Source: Melghiribacillus thermohalophilus (GTDB taxonomy: Bacteria > Bacillota > Bacilli > Bacillales > Alkalibacillaceae). Taken from it: a stretch of 64,000 nucleotides of DNA. Under the pieces are notes generated by a model. It saw only the letters and a list, made by a program, of their open reading frames with translations. It was not told where the DNA came from and did not search any database. The translations under genes were made by a program, and so were the position numbers. Location: the NCBI RefSeq assembly GCF_004342905.1, contig NZ_SMAN01000015.1, positions 1-64,000 of the forward strand. Direction: 5' to 3'. Positions 16,457 through 25,647 of the stretch are shown piece by piece; positions within the stretch are counted from its first letter, which is position 1, and every line of letters begins with the position of its first letter.

Positions 16457-16663
16457 ATGACAGTAGGTGATCAAGTTAAACAGGCTGTGGCCAGTCTAAA
16501 AAGTGCCCAGGCTAGTTTTGAATCATTTGCGCTTCAGACGAACAATCAGAACGCAAAACAAATGTATCAAAACGCAGCTCAGCAAACCCAGACCATTGTC
16601 CAGCAAATTGAGCAGCGGGTACAGGAAATGATTGATGAAGAACCGGAATATGGAAACCAGTAG
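16457..16663 (+). CDS. DUF1657 domain protein
   Basis: A 68-residue helical protein starting MTVGDQVKQAVASLKSAQASFE and containing FALQTNNQNAKQMY, the signature of DUF1657 (PF07870). DUF1657 genes accompany DUF421 (YetF-like) genes in spoVA-2mob-type clusters of sporeformers, but no spoVA genes are present here. ATG at 16457 has AGGAGGT upstream. The next gene encodes a DUF421 protein with the same domain fused at its C-terminus. Confidence 0.9.
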   Translation: MTVGDQVKQAVASLKSAQASFESFALQTNNQNAKQMYQNAAQQTQTIVQQIEQRVQEMIDEEPEYGNQ

Positions 16664-16795
16664 TTCCAGGCGAATATAGACAGATTCATCATCACAAACA
16701 TAAGACCAAAACCTTGCCTGGTTGATAAGGTTTTGGTCCCTCTCCATCATGTTTTGATCTACATACAGTGAAAAGAAGAACAGGAGGATACACAG

Positions 16796-17659
16796 ATGCC
16801 CACATATCTGGAAATGATTATTCGTGCTGTGGCCATATTTTTTATTTTATTTATTCTCGCCCGAATACTCGGCAAAAAACAAATTTCTCAGCTTACATTC
16901 TTTGACTATGTTACCGGAATCGCAATCGGAAGTATGGCCGCATCAGTTGCAATCAGGCAGGATCAGTCCTTTCTATATGGTTTTATCGGTCTTAGTGTGT
17001 TTACGGGATTGTCATTGTTGTTTTCCTTTCTGTCCTTAAAATCTTTAACGATGCGTGATCTTATTGAAGGCAATCCTACTGTGCTTGTTCAAAATGGAGA
17101 AGTACTCGAGGACAATCTGAAAAAGGTTCGGCTGACTCATGCCGATTTAATGATGGGGCTTCGGAGACAAAATGTTTTTAAATTAAGTGATGTGGAGACG
17201 GCTATACTTGAAACAAACGGAAGAATCAGTGTCATGAAAAAGTCACAGAACCAGCCTTTAACCCCAAAGGATATTGGATTAAGTGTACTAGAGGAAAGTT
17301 CTCCGTCACTGGTGATTGTAGATGGACATGTTCTGGAAAAACGATTGAGTTATCTTGGTTATACAAAAGAATGGTTAAAGGGAGAAGTTATGAAGCAAGG
17401 TGCCAGTGAATTTGAGGATGTGTTTTTGGCACAAATCGATTCTCAGGGAAATGTATATGTAGATCTGAGGAAGGATCAGAACCGAAGTGAAAAAGTTCCC
17501 CAAAAACCTTTGCTGGCTGCCCAGCTCAGAAAGGTTCAGGCGGATCTTGAAATGTTCGCCCTGCAGACCAATGATCAGAACGCTAAACAAATGTACTACA
17601 ATCAATCAAAGGAACTGGACAAGGTTATACAGATGGTTAACCCATATATGAAACAATAG
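16796..17659 (+). CDS. DUF421 (YetF-like) membrane protein fused to a DUF1657-like domain
   Basis: A 287-residue protein. Three membrane helices (about residues 8-85, including ARILGKKQISQLTFFDYVTGIAIGS) are followed by the YetF-type soluble domains (GNPTVLVQNGEV; DIGLSVLEE). The last 50 residues (LLAAQLRKVQADLEMFALQT, NDQNAKQMYYNQS) closely match the neighbouring DUF1657 protein, so this is a DUF421-DUF1657 fusion. YetF-family proteins are linked to spore membranes and germination. ATG with AGGAGGA upstream. The pair probably acts together; mechanism unknown. Confidence 0.88.
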   Translation: MPTYLEMIIRAVAIFFILFILARILGKKQISQLTFFDYVTGIAIGSMAASVAIRQDQSFLYGFIGLSVFTGLSLLFSFLSLKSLTMRDLIEGNPTVLVQNGEVLEDNLKKVRLTHADLMMGLRRQNVFKLSDVETAILETNGRISVMKKSQNQPLTPKDIGLSVLEESSPSLVIVDGHVLEKRLSYLGYTKEWLKGEVMKQGASEFEDVFLAQIDSQGNVYVDLRKDQNRSEKVPQKPLLAAQLRKVQADLEMFALQTNDQNAKQMYYNQSKELDKVIQMVNPYMKQ

Positions 17660-17736
17660 AAGCGTGTTGTGTGGAGTACAGGAAACCAGATCAGCCCCAG
17701 TTACGGCCTCCGCCACAGGCAGATCTGATTTCCATT

Positions 17737-18561
17737 TTATTTTGCACGAACGTGTGATACGGAAGTCGCTAACCCGATTTCATGAATGGTAATTTCCGGT
17801 CTGCTCCCCACCCGAATATTGACGCCTGTCTGTCCCAGGCCTTCACTGATATAAAATGGCTTACCTTGATACTGATGCAGTCCTTTAATCATATTCATTT
17901 TCGGCAGTTTCCCCATTTTGGCCAGATGGTAGGCTTTTGGATACAAGATTTGTCCGCCATGAAAATGTCCGGACAATAAATAATCGAAGTGATAGTTTTG
18001 CATTTGCAGAACTGCATTTGGATCATGAGTCAGTACTAAATTGTAACCTTCTTTCAATCCTTGATATGATTGATCAAAGTCACTCCGGTTTGTACTATAA
18101 TCATCAATTCCGATAATGTTGACTCTTTTTCCGTTACATAGGATGACATCATGCTCGTTTTGCATGGTTTTCACATTATAGGACTGGAGGGTTCTCTTTA
18201 ATTGGATAAAGTCATTGTTACGTAGCACATAGTCATGGTTTCCAAAGACCGCATAGATACCATAGCGGGGGGAGAGGGACTGAAAAACTTCCAGATAAGG
18301 GATCAGTTTGGGGATGCTTTTTCTACGGTCGAGAAAATCACCTGTTAGAGCAATTAAATCGAAGCGATCGCCTTTGGACAGATTATACAATGTATCCGGA
18401 GTAACGGACAGATTTTCCAGATGGATATCAGATATATGCAAAACCCTGAGGGCATGTTCATCTGCGTTTAGCCGGACCTGATTGACGACCAGTTCATGTG
18501 TATTTTTGTAAGCTCGATAAAATCCTATAAAAATAGGAATAAGTCCTGCTAGATAAATCAT
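17737..18561 (-). CDS. Membrane-anchored metallophosphoesterase (YkuE/YaeI-like)
   Basis: A 274-residue calcineurin-type phosphoesterase. An N-terminal hydrophobic helix (residues 2-15) anchors it; the metal-binding motifs follow in order: HISDIHLE, GDFLDRR, GNHDY, LTHDPN and SGHFHGGQI. Relatives include UDP-2,3-diacylglucosamine-type and YkuE phosphoesterases; the substrate is not evident. ATG at 18561 (GGAGGTG upstream) was chosen rather than the longer open frame. Single gene. Confidence 0.88.
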   Translation of the reverse strand: MIYLAGLIPIFIGFYRAYKNTHELVVNQVRLNADEHALRVLHISDIHLENLSVTPDTLYNLSKGDRFDLIALTGDFLDRRKSIPKLIPYLEVFQSLSPRYGIYAVFGNHDYVLRNNDFIQLKRTLQSYNVKTMQNEHDVILCNGKRVNIIGIDDYSTNRSDFDQSYQGLKEGYNLVLTHDPNAVLQMQNYHFDYLLSGHFHGGQILYPKAYHLAKMGKLPKMNMIKGLHQYQGKPFYISEGLGQTGVNIRVGSRPEITIHEIGLATSVSHVRAK

Positions 18562-18755
18562 AAAAACACCTCCATATACCATTATATTAAAAATGTAATA
18601 GGTTTTGTCTGACAATACATGGTGCTGCTGCCATTGAGTAAGGCAATGAAGATCAGTCAACAAGAGCAGGAATAACTGATTGGATGTCGAATAAAAGTAT
18701 TACTGGGAAGATGTAAAAAACATATACAAACGCAGAATCTGAAAAAAGGGTGGAT

Positions 18756-18944
18756 GTGTCGTTGCAAGAATATGCAGGAAAATGTTCAACGTGCGGAAAG
18801 ATGATTTATCAAGTCAATGTATATTTGGAGGGGCTACGGGAGGAGGGAACGCTCCTCTGTTATGACTGTACGGAAAGAGAATTCCGAAATCATACAGACC
18901 AATCCAACCATGCAGGGGGACAAATGAATGCAAAACGTTCCTAA
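18756..18944 (+). CDS. Small double-CxxC zinc-binding protein
   Basis: About 62 residues with two cysteine pairs, CSTCGK and CYDC, spaced to bind one zinc ion, and a hydrophilic tail. Not a family I can name. Starts GTG 18756 or TTG 18762 are both possible after AAAAAAGGG; the GTG has better spacing. Its 3' end overlaps the DUF1028 gene by 17 bases in another frame, so the two are translationally coupled and may share a function. Confidence 0.6.
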   Translation: MSLQEYAGKCSTCGKMIYQVNVYLEGLREEGTLLCYDCTEREFRNHTDQSNHAGGQMNAKRS

Positions 18945-19803
18945 TCAAATCGTTGCGACTTTTTCAATTGTAGGGTTTGATCCTGAAACCGGGGAATTAG
19001 GAGTTGCCGTACAATCCAAGTTTTTAGGAGTGGGAGCCGTTGTTCCCTGGGCAAAATCTGGAGTGGGAGCAATCGCAACCCAATCTTATGCAAATACAAC
19101 TTATGGACCAGAAGGACTAAAACACCTTGAAAAAGGGAAAAGCGCCCGGGAAACTCTTGAGTTGTTAATCAATGATGATCCGGATAAAGATATGCGCCAG
19201 GTTGGGATTGTGGATGCGAAAGGGAATGCAGCTACCTTTACAGGAAAACAATGTTATGAATGGGCAGGAGGGCGTTCGGGTAAGCATTATGCTGCACAGG
19301 GAAATATATTAGTAGGAAAAGAAACCGTTGACAGGATGGCAGAAACCTTTGAACAGACAGAAGGATCTCTGGCTGAACGTCTTTTGAAGGCACTGGAAGC
19401 AGGGCAAAAAGCCGGTGGAGACAAAAGAGGAAAACAATCAGCTGCGTTATATGTTGTAAAAGAAAAGGGCGGGTATGGAGGTTTTAATGATCGGTATATT
19501 GACCTTCGGGTAGATGACCATCCTGAACCGATTCATGAACTGATCCGGATTTACAAGCTTCAGCGTCTATATTTTGAAAAACCAGACCCAGCAAACATAC
19601 TGGAAATCAGAGGACAAATAAGGGAAGAGCTTGAACAGGAACTGTACCGTCTCGGCTATCTTCAAAGAGATGGTTCTGATGATCAGGAGCTTTTCAAAGC
19701 GCTCACTTCATTTATCCATGTTGAAAATTTTGAGGAGCGAGAGCTTGAACCAGGAAAAATGGATCGGGAAGTCCTTGAATATATGAAAGAGAAACAGCCA
19801 TAA
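18928..19803 (+). CDS. DUF1028 family protein (Ntn-hydrolase-like fold)
   Basis: A 291-residue protein. Residues about 8-215 form the DUF1028 domain (ATFSIVGFDPETGELGVAVQSKFLGVG; GAIATQSYANTTYG; GVAVQSK pattern), which has an Ntn-hydrolase-like fold; the remainder is a helical tail seen in Bacillus homologues. No signal peptide. Function is unestablished. ATG start overlapping the preceding small zinc-protein gene. Confidence 0.88.
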   Translation: MQNVPNQIVATFSIVGFDPETGELGVAVQSKFLGVGAVVPWAKSGVGAIATQSYANTTYGPEGLKHLEKGKSARETLELLINDDPDKDMRQVGIVDAKGNAATFTGKQCYEWAGGRSGKHYAAQGNILVGKETVDRMAETFEQTEGSLAERLLKALEAGQKAGGDKRGKQSAALYVVKEKGGYGGFNDRYIDLRVDDHPEPIHELIRIYKLQRLYFEKPDPANILEIRGQIREELEQELYRLGYLQRDGSDDQELFKALTSFIHVENFEERELEPGKMDREVLEYMKEKQP

Positions 19804-20012
19804 ACTGAAAACATACCGACATCTTTCAGCGGTATCCTCAACGATTGCTATAACGGGTTAAACCATAGTAAAACAGGAAAATGGCTTATTTTTCGGCAGC
19901 TTTCTACAAACATCTAAAAATGTTTGATGCTAGATTTTATTCTTCTGTTCGGGTTTTTTCGTAGTCCCGTTTTAAATAAGGATGATAGACATGAAGGAAA
20001 GGATGATTGCCC

Positions 20013-20489
20013 ATGTCCGTTTATGATTTTAAAGTCGTAACGATAGAAGGTGAAGAAAAACCCCTTTCCGATTACAGGGGGAAAGTGCTATTGATTGTCA
20101 ATACGGCCAGCAAGTGTGGCTTTACTCCACAATATAGAGGATTACAGAAATTATATGAAACATATCAGGATCAAGGGTTTGAAGTCCTCGGTTTTCCTTG
20201 TAACCAATTTGCAAACCAGGAACCAGGGACAGATGAAGAAATAAAACAATTTTGTTCGGTCAATTATCAGGTGACTTTTCCGATGTTTTCCAAAGTTGAA
20301 GTGAATGGAGAACAGGCACATCCGCTGTTTACATATCTCAGAAAACAGGCTCCAGGCGTTCTAGGTATATCTACAATAAAGTGGAATTTCACCAAATTTT
20401 TAGTTGACCGGGAAGGCAACGTTGTTAAACGCTTTGCCCCAAATACCGAACCAGAACAAATCGAAGACGACATAAAAAAATATCTGTAA
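20013..20489 (+). CDS. Glutathione peroxidase-family thiol peroxidase
   Basis: A 158-residue thioredoxin-fold peroxidase. The peroxidatic cysteine is C35 ([12 protein letters not shown], Cys in place of Sec), with the conserved [11 protein letters not shown] and [10 protein letters not shown] motifs supplying Gln, Trp and Asn of the catalytic tetrad. In bacteria these enzymes usually reduce peroxides with thioredoxin. ATG at 20013 (GAAAGGA upstream) preferred to TTG at 20007. Terminator at 20496-20520. Confidence 0.94.
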   Translation: MSVYDFKVVTIEGEEKPLSDYRGKVLLIVNTASKCGFTPQYRGLQKLYETYQDQGFEVLGFPCNQFANQEPGTDEEIKQFCSVNYQVTFPMFSKVEVNGEQAHPLFTYLRKQAPGVLGISTIKWNFTKFLVDREGNVVKRFAPNTEPEQIEDDIKKYL

Positions 20490-20495
20490 TTGTAA

Positions 20496-20520
20496 TTGGC
20501 CTTGTAAAAAGGCCTTTTTA
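20496..20520 (+). terminator. Intrinsic terminator after the peroxidase
   Basis: GGCCTT and AAGGCC arms around a short A-rich loop, followed by TTTTTATT. Confidence 0.85.
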
Positions 20521-20857
20521 TTATTCCGGAATAGCTAAAAATCAGCTGGTGCGGATCCTTTGTGTTGGTTCACTTGCAGTGTCCAACCCCATGAACCACC
20601 TTAACTCCCAGTACACATAAGCATCCTCCTCGAAAGCCTTCAGCAGTCTGCAGAAATTATACCGGTTGTGTGAAGTAATTTTTGTATTCGGATTCTGTTG
20701 TGATACGGGATGAAAGGAGGTACTCTCCACTCGACTGTATAAAAATTTTAAGAATTTCGAAAAACAGTGGAGACATTAATTATTCTGGCGTTAAGACAGA
20801 ATTGCTCATCCTTTGTTATGATAAACACAAAACAACATAAACAGGGGATGATATCCA
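20521..20857. other. Intergenic region
   Basis: About 335 bases. A minus-strand frame at 20542-20730 ends in a peptide with protein-like composition but lacks a start signal or family match. I see no RNA motif. Confidence 0.4.
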
Positions 20858-21532
20858 TTGTGTTTCAAACGAAGAGCTCTTGTCTCTTTCAGCGGAGGAA
20901 AAGATTCAATGCTTGCCCTTCACAAGGTCATGAATAGCGGCATTTACGAGATTGAATCGCTGTTCACGACTGTGAATAAAGACAATCGGCGAACGGCCAT
21001 ACACGGGGTAAGAGAGGAAATTCTCGATGATCAGGCCAGTTCACTGGGACTTCCGTTAAGAAAAGTGCCCATTCCCGACAATTGCACCAATGAGGAATAT
21101 GAACAGATCATGGAACGGGAAATGAGAAGGGTAAAACAGGCCGGTGTAGAGTATGTAGTATTTGGCGATATTTTTTTGGAAGATGTACGTAAATACAGAG
21201 AAAAAAATTTATCATCAACAGGCATCGTTCCCCTGTTTCCGTTATGGGGTGAATCAACCAGGGATATGATGAATCAATTTCTATCTTTGGGCTATCAAAC
21301 AATTATCACAGCTGTTGATCATCATAAACTTTCAGAGAAGTTTCTGGGAAAAGTCATTGATCAGGACATATTGAAAACTTTCCCGAAGAATGTTGACATC
21401 TGCGGAGAGAATGGGGAATACCACACCCTGGTCGTTGATGGGCCGTTGTTTAAGGAACCTGTGCGGGTTAAGACAGTAAACCGTATGGTAGAAGGCGAGT
21501 ATTATATCTATCAGGATGTCAAGTTACTATAA
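20858..21532 (+). CDS. Dph6-like ATP-binding (PP-loop) amide ligase
   Basis: A 224-residue protein of the diphthine-ammonia ligase/MJ0570 family. The PP-loop SGGKDS at about residues 11-16 binds ATP and pyrophosphate; EYVVFGDI and CGENGEYHTLVVDGP are the family's other conserved motifs. Bacteria lack diphthamide, so the substrate here is unknown. TTG start with GGGGAT upstream. Only 33 bases separate it from the metalloprotease lipoprotein, so the two may be co-transcribed. Confidence 0.85.
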   Translation: MCFKRRALVSFSGGKDSMLALHKVMNSGIYEIESLFTTVNKDNRRTAIHGVREEILDDQASSLGLPLRKVPIPDNCTNEEYEQIMEREMRRVKQAGVEYVVFGDIFLEDVRKYREKNLSSTGIVPLFPLWGESTRDMMNQFLSLGYQTIITAVDHHKLSEKFLGKVIDQDILKTFPKNVDICGENGEYHTLVVDGPLFKEPVRVKTVNRMVEGEYYIYQDVKLL

Positions 21533-21565
21533 AGTCATTTGATCAAAGTTTTGGGAGAGAGCGCG

Positions 21566-22762
21566 ATGATAAAAAGGTTAATGTTTTTGGTGAGTTTCTT
21601 CACATTATCAGCATGTGTTCCCGGACAGCAGGCTGTTGATTCAAAGGAACTTGAAGATCTGGAAAACCATCTGGAAGAATTACAGGAAGAAAATGAAACG
21701 TTGCTGGAAGAGGTTGATACGCTTAAAAAACAAATAAGAAGATTGCGTGAAAAAGAGATAGAATACACTTCCAGGATCACCTGGCAAAACCACCGGATCA
21801 ACGAACTGGAACAGGCATATAAGGATGCAAAGGATTCATTACAGAGCGGTAACGAATATGATCCTGTTTTTGCTACATTTATTGGAGTCCCCGATGAGGC
21901 AGGTGTAGAAGGTACTGACTGGTACAGGGCAGAAACGAAATATACGAGACTTTATTTTCATGGCGAAGCGGTAAAGATGGAGTACGTGGTAGAGGATATA
22001 GATAACATGTACAGGTACATCCTCTCTTTTCTAGGAGAAAGCTGGGATGGGGATAAAATATCGATTTTTTTTACTGATCACGAACAATTATTTGGAAAAG
22101 AACTGTTTTCAGGTTATTATCAGCCTTTAACCGGAAGGATCTGGATTTCCCCTGAATTTACCGAGGTTTATGATGATGAATACGGTGAATTTTTGTTCGA
22201 TCCCCGTGAGACACTCTTGCATGAATTGTTTCATGCTGTCAGCAAATTTAATCAACGACTTCCATATGAGGATTACTGGTTTGAAGAAGGAATGGCCAGT
22301 TATCTGGCACTGACCTATGAATATGATGTGATTGATGAACAGAAATTTCCGGAAGCAAGCGAAGAGAGGGTCCTGTATAATGTTTACTGGCTTGAATATG
22401 CAGATTATTCTTTTCCTGAGGCTATCCACGATGAACAGGAATTGAACGAATACTGGGCACCATTGTCAGATGAAGAAAAGGCTGAATTTTTCACTTTGAA
22501 TGGAATTGGAAGGCTCCATTATGGGGACTCTTATGGGATTACCATATCATTTTTCGAAGCCAGTATTGTTGATGCCCTGATTACTTTTTATGGAGAAGAA
22601 AAGACACTGGATTATTATCTGGCGATGAAACATGTTCAAGATACAGAAGAAATGGAGAGACAATTTGAATCAGTTTTTCAAGAAACGATAGATGAGTTTG
22701 AAATGCGGTGGAAAGAAAGAATTTTATCAGCAGACAGTCTAAACGAGGGAGATGAACAATAG
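21566..22762 (+). CDS. Lipoprotein with coiled coil and gluzincin-type metallopeptidase domain
   Basis: A 398-residue exported lipoprotein. Lipobox LSAC places the lipidated cysteine at C17. Residues about 23-95 are coiled coil (ENHLEELQEENETLLEEVDT). A zinc site HELFH sits at 219-223, and EEGMASY at 240-246 supplies the downstream Glu ligand typical of peptidase MA-like gluzincins. It should act at the outer face of the membrane; substrate unknown. ATG at 21566 with GGGAGAG upstream. Confidence 0.85.
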   Translation: MIKRLMFLVSFFTLSACVPGQQAVDSKELEDLENHLEELQEENETLLEEVDTLKKQIRRLREKEIEYTSRITWQNHRINELEQAYKDAKDSLQSGNEYDPVFATFIGVPDEAGVEGTDWYRAETKYTRLYFHGEAVKMEYVVEDIDNMYRYILSFLGESWDGDKISIFFTDHEQLFGKELFSGYYQPLTGRIWISPEFTEVYDDEYGEFLFDPRETLLHELFHAVSKFNQRLPYEDYWFEEGMASYLALTYEYDVIDEQKFPEASEERVLYNVYWLEYADYSFPEAIHDEQELNEYWAPLSDEEKAEFFTLNGIGRLHYGDSYGITISFFEASIVDALITFYGEEKTLDYYLAMKHVQDTEEMERQFESVFQETIDEFEMRWKERILSADSLNEGDEQ

Positions 22763-22819
22763 CCCCTCATGATTTTTAAATGAATGAAAATACTAAGTCT
22801 TACAGGAAGGGGTGAACGA

Positions 22820-23353
22820 ATGAATCAGGCCGTTTTCCTTGATCGGGACGGAGTAATCAATGAAGTGTTAAGCGAGCGGGTTCGTTTTGTCAATCGTCCG
22901 GAAGACTTTTATTTGCTGGATGGAGCAGGTGAAGGAATTAAGCTATTAAACGATGCTGGGTTTAAAGTGTTCGTTGTGACCAATCAGGGCGGTATTGGTC
23001 TTGGATATATGAAGGAATCTGATCTGCATCGGGTGCATGACAAAATGAAAAAAGAGCTCAAAACCTTTCAGGCATCGGTTGACGATATTGCTTATTGCCC
23101 CCATAAACCCCATGCGAATTGTCCGTGCAGAAAACCAAAGCCAAAAATGATTCTTGATCTTGCAGAAAAATATCAGGTTGATCTTTCCCGGAGTTTTATG
23201 ATCGGTGATCGGGAACCTGACATCGAAGCTGGAAAAAGGGCCGGCACCAGAACGGTATTCATCGGCGACCGTGAAGAGAAAACAGACGCAGATATATCCT
23301 TCCCTGATTTGCTCAGTGCTGCCACGTGGCTAACGGAATGTGAAATGGATTAA
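22820..23353 (+). CDS. HAD-family phosphatase (GmhB/HisB-like)
   Basis: A 177-residue HAD phosphatase. Catalytic aspartates D8 and D10 lie in FLDRDGVIN; VTNQGGIGLG is motif II and GDREPDIEAGKRAG motif IV. The zinc-binding CPHKPHANCPC cluster marks the GmhB/histidinol-phosphatase subgroup. Members hydrolyse heptose-1,7-bisphosphate or similar sugar phosphates; without heptose genes nearby the substrate is undefined. ATG at 22820 with GAAGGGGTG upstream. Confidence 0.88.
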   Translation: MNQAVFLDRDGVINEVLSERVRFVNRPEDFYLLDGAGEGIKLLNDAGFKVFVVTNQGGIGLGYMKESDLHRVHDKMKKELKTFQASVDDIAYCPHKPHANCPCRKPKPKMILDLAEKYQVDLSRSFMIGDREPDIEAGKRAGTRTVFIGDREEKTDADISFPDLLSAATWLTECEMD

Positions 23354-23599
23354 TGGGGCATCCGTTGATTAACTGACGGAGCTCCTTTTCGTTTCCATTT
23401 GACAATCCCTTTCCAATATAACGCGGTATATTTTTAATTTTAAGGGACGAAACCTGAACGTTCAGTAAATCGAGTTTTCACGGGTGCATCATCATATATC
23501 AATTACATAACGAAAGTTTGAATGGCAGGATGTATATCGATATCCAGATAGGAATCCCAGTCTAACAAAATATTCACTTGATGAAAGGGGATGGGTGAA

Positions 23600-24322
23600 T
23601 TGGTTTCAAAACATGATATCAGACAGAAGATATGGAAACGTATGACAGAGAAAAACGTAGGACGCTTTCCCTTTCCTCTCCAGAATCGGATTCCGAATTT
23701 TAAAGGGGCAGAACAAGCAGCACAGCTTTTCACCACTCTGGATGTTTATCAACGCGCAGAAGTAGTCAAGGTAAACCCGGATGCCCCTCAGCTGCCTTTA
23801 AGGCAACGCATCCTGAAGGATCATAAGATTCTTTTGATTCCTACTCCCCGGCTCCGGGCGGGTTTCATCATGATCAGACCTGAATGGGTTCCTGAGGGAG
23901 AAGAGCGAAAAGCTGCCAGCATCAAGCATATGAAATCGTACGGAACGGAAATCCCACTGACTCAAATCCCGCCAATTGATCTATTTGTTGCTGGGTCGGT
24001 TGCAGTACATGAAGATGGGCGCCGAATCGGTAAAGGGGAAGGTTACTCTGACCGGGAATATGCTATTCTCCGGGAACTGGGCCAACCTGTCATTCCGGCA
24101 GCTACTACTGTTCATTCCATTCAGGTCACTCGTGACGATTTACCCCGGGATTCGTATGACCTGCCTCTTGACTGGATTGTAACTGAAAAGGAAATCATTC
24201 AAACGGATACACCATATCGGAAACCTGAAGGAATTGTATGGGATGAAGTTACAGAAGAAGAGAAAAATGAAATGCCTGTTCTTCTAGAGGTCTGGAATTT
24301 GAAACATCATTCAAACGAATAA
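23600..24322 (+). CDS. 5-formyltetrahydrofolate cyclo-ligase family protein
   Basis: About 240 residues. The segment GKGEGYSDREYAILRELG and the N-terminal RQKIWKRM belong to the MTHFS/5-FCL family (closer to the MTHFSD-like subgroup than to YqgN). The authentic enzyme converts 5-formyl- to 5,10-methenyl-THF with ATP; this subgroup is not characterised. TTG at 23600 fits the AAAGGGG site better than ATG at 23591. Single gene. Confidence 0.75.
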   Translation: MVSKHDIRQKIWKRMTEKNVGRFPFPLQNRIPNFKGAEQAAQLFTTLDVYQRAEVVKVNPDAPQLPLRQRILKDHKILLIPTPRLRAGFIMIRPEWVPEGEERKAASIKHMKSYGTEIPLTQIPPIDLFVAGSVAVHEDGRRIGKGEGYSDREYAILRELGQPVIPAATTVHSIQVTRDDLPRDSYDLPLDWIVTEKEIIQTDTPYRKPEGIVWDEVTEEEKNEMPVLLEVWNLKHHSNE

Positions 24323-24454
24323 ATGCACATCTGGCTTTCCCTCTTCTGCCTTGCCAATAAGAATGGGATATGATCTGGTAGATAGACTGTGTTAAAATTA
24401 GGAAAAATCAATCCTTTCAACCACTGTAAAGAGATTGAAGGAGTTGGCGGGGTT

Positions 24455-25045
24455 ATGATCAATGAACGGATCAAACAAGTATTTTTACGTTTTCCTGTAA
24501 TCGAAACGGAGCGTTTGCAGTTAAGACAACCGGATTTTCATGATATCCATGATATTTTTGATATTTACAGTGATGAGGAAGTGATGAGGTACAATGGCAT
24601 GGATACCCATCAATCGCTTCATGAAACCAGGGAACTGATTCAGTGGATACACAAAATGTACGACGAACGAAAAAATATCCGCTGGGGAATCATTCTGAAG
24701 GAAAATAAAGAGTATGTGGGATCGTGCGGTTTTCACCATTTTGATGAACATTTCACAAGGGCTAAGATCGGATATGAAATAAAACGGAGACACTGGAGAA
24801 AAGGAATAGCATCCGAAGCTATTCAAAAAGTCATCGAGTTCGGATTTCATGAGATGAACCTTAATCGAATTGAAGCTGTTGTTGATGGCGATAACGAAGC
24901 CTCGAAAAAACTTCTGTTAAAGCTGGGGTTTACTTATGAAGGATGCTTGAGAAATCGATTTTATTTTAAAGACCGGTTCTGGCATGAATATTATTTCGGG
25001 CTATTAAAATCCGATGATGAGAAGAATAAATCGTTTAAACGATAA
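24455..25045 (+). CDS. GNAT acetyltransferase (RimJ/RimL type)
   Basis: A 196-residue N-acetyltransferase. ETERLQLRQ near the start, the acetyl-CoA-binding RRHWRKGIASEAIQ segment and NEASKKLLLKLGFTYEG near the C-terminus define the RimJ/RimL-like subgroup that acetylates protein N-termini or small amines. ATG at 24455 with GAAGGAG 11 bases upstream; other upstream starts are poorer. Confidence 0.88.
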   Translation: MINERIKQVFLRFPVIETERLQLRQPDFHDIHDIFDIYSDEEVMRYNGMDTHQSLHETRELIQWIHKMYDERKNIRWGIILKENKEYVGSCGFHHFDEHFTRAKIGYEIKRRHWRKGIASEAIQKVIEFGFHEMNLNRIEAVVDGDNEASKKLLLKLGFTYEGCLRNRFYFKDRFWHEYYFGLLKSDDEKNKSFKR

Positions 25046-25090
25046 CTATTTTATTATAAGATGATTGTAAAATGGTGAGGAGGGATACAT

Positions 25091-25294
25091 ATGAATGAAA
25101 AAGTAAAAATCAAAATTAACGATCATGGTTCCATTCTAGTGAAGGGCGATGTTGAACTGGTAGATGCAGAAGGGAATATTTTTGAAACCAAAAAAGCGTT
25201 CTCGCTGTGCCGCTGTGGTGCATCAAGTAACAAACCTTTCTGTGACGGAACTCATAAAACCATTGATTTTAACAGTAAGCCAAGAGCAAATTAA
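25091..25294 (+). CDS. CDGSH iron-sulfur domain protein
   Basis: A 67-residue protein with one CDGSH domain. C40, C42, C51 and H55 in CRCGASSNKPFCDGTH form the 3-Cys/1-His ligand set for a redox-active [2Fe-2S] cluster. Role in the cytosol unknown in bacilli. ATG start with GGAGG upstream; terminator at 25301-25336. Confidence 0.93.
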   Translation: MNEKVKIKINDHGSILVKGDVELVDAEGNIFETKKAFSLCRCGASSNKPFCDGTHKTIDFNSKPRAN

Positions 25295-25300
25295 CATCAG

Positions 25301-25336
25301 AAAAAAGGGGAGCATGATGAAGTTCTCCCCTTTTTT
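25301..25336 (+). terminator. Intrinsic terminator after the CDGSH gene
   Basis: Stem of AAAAAAGGGGAG with CTCCCCTTTTTT; the T-rich arm also serves as the release tract. It could act on both strands. Confidence 0.9.
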
Positions 25337-25371
25337 ATTTTCATGACTGGATTTTATCCCAGCCTCTTAAT

Positions 25372-25647
25372 TTATAGCATAATTCCCACCGCTATTACGT
25401 AAATTAAATTCACAAATAAGAAGCCAGAACTACAAATTAGTAAAATTATCCTCCTACTGCTTTTTTCCAGTAACAGTCCGAACAACAATCCTATAATGGC
25501 ATAAATGAGAGGTAGAAACATGGCAAATAATCCACTGGAACCAAACGTTACTATAGAAAAGAAATTATAATCAGACGCAATAAAAAGGTATGGAAGGCCA
25601 CTAAGTATAGAAAATATACAAGAAATGATTAAATAAATCATTTGCAA
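25372..25647 (-). CDS. Small three-helix membrane protein
   Basis: A 91-residue hydrophobic protein with about three membrane segments. No family recognised. TTG start at 25647 with AAAGGGGG nine bases upstream supports translation. Single gene on the minus strand. Confidence 0.55.
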   Translation of the reverse strand: MQMIYLIISCIFSILSGLPYLFIASDYNFFSIVTFGSSGLFAMFLPLIYAIIGLLFGLLLEKSSRRIILLICSSGFLFVNLIYVIAVGIML

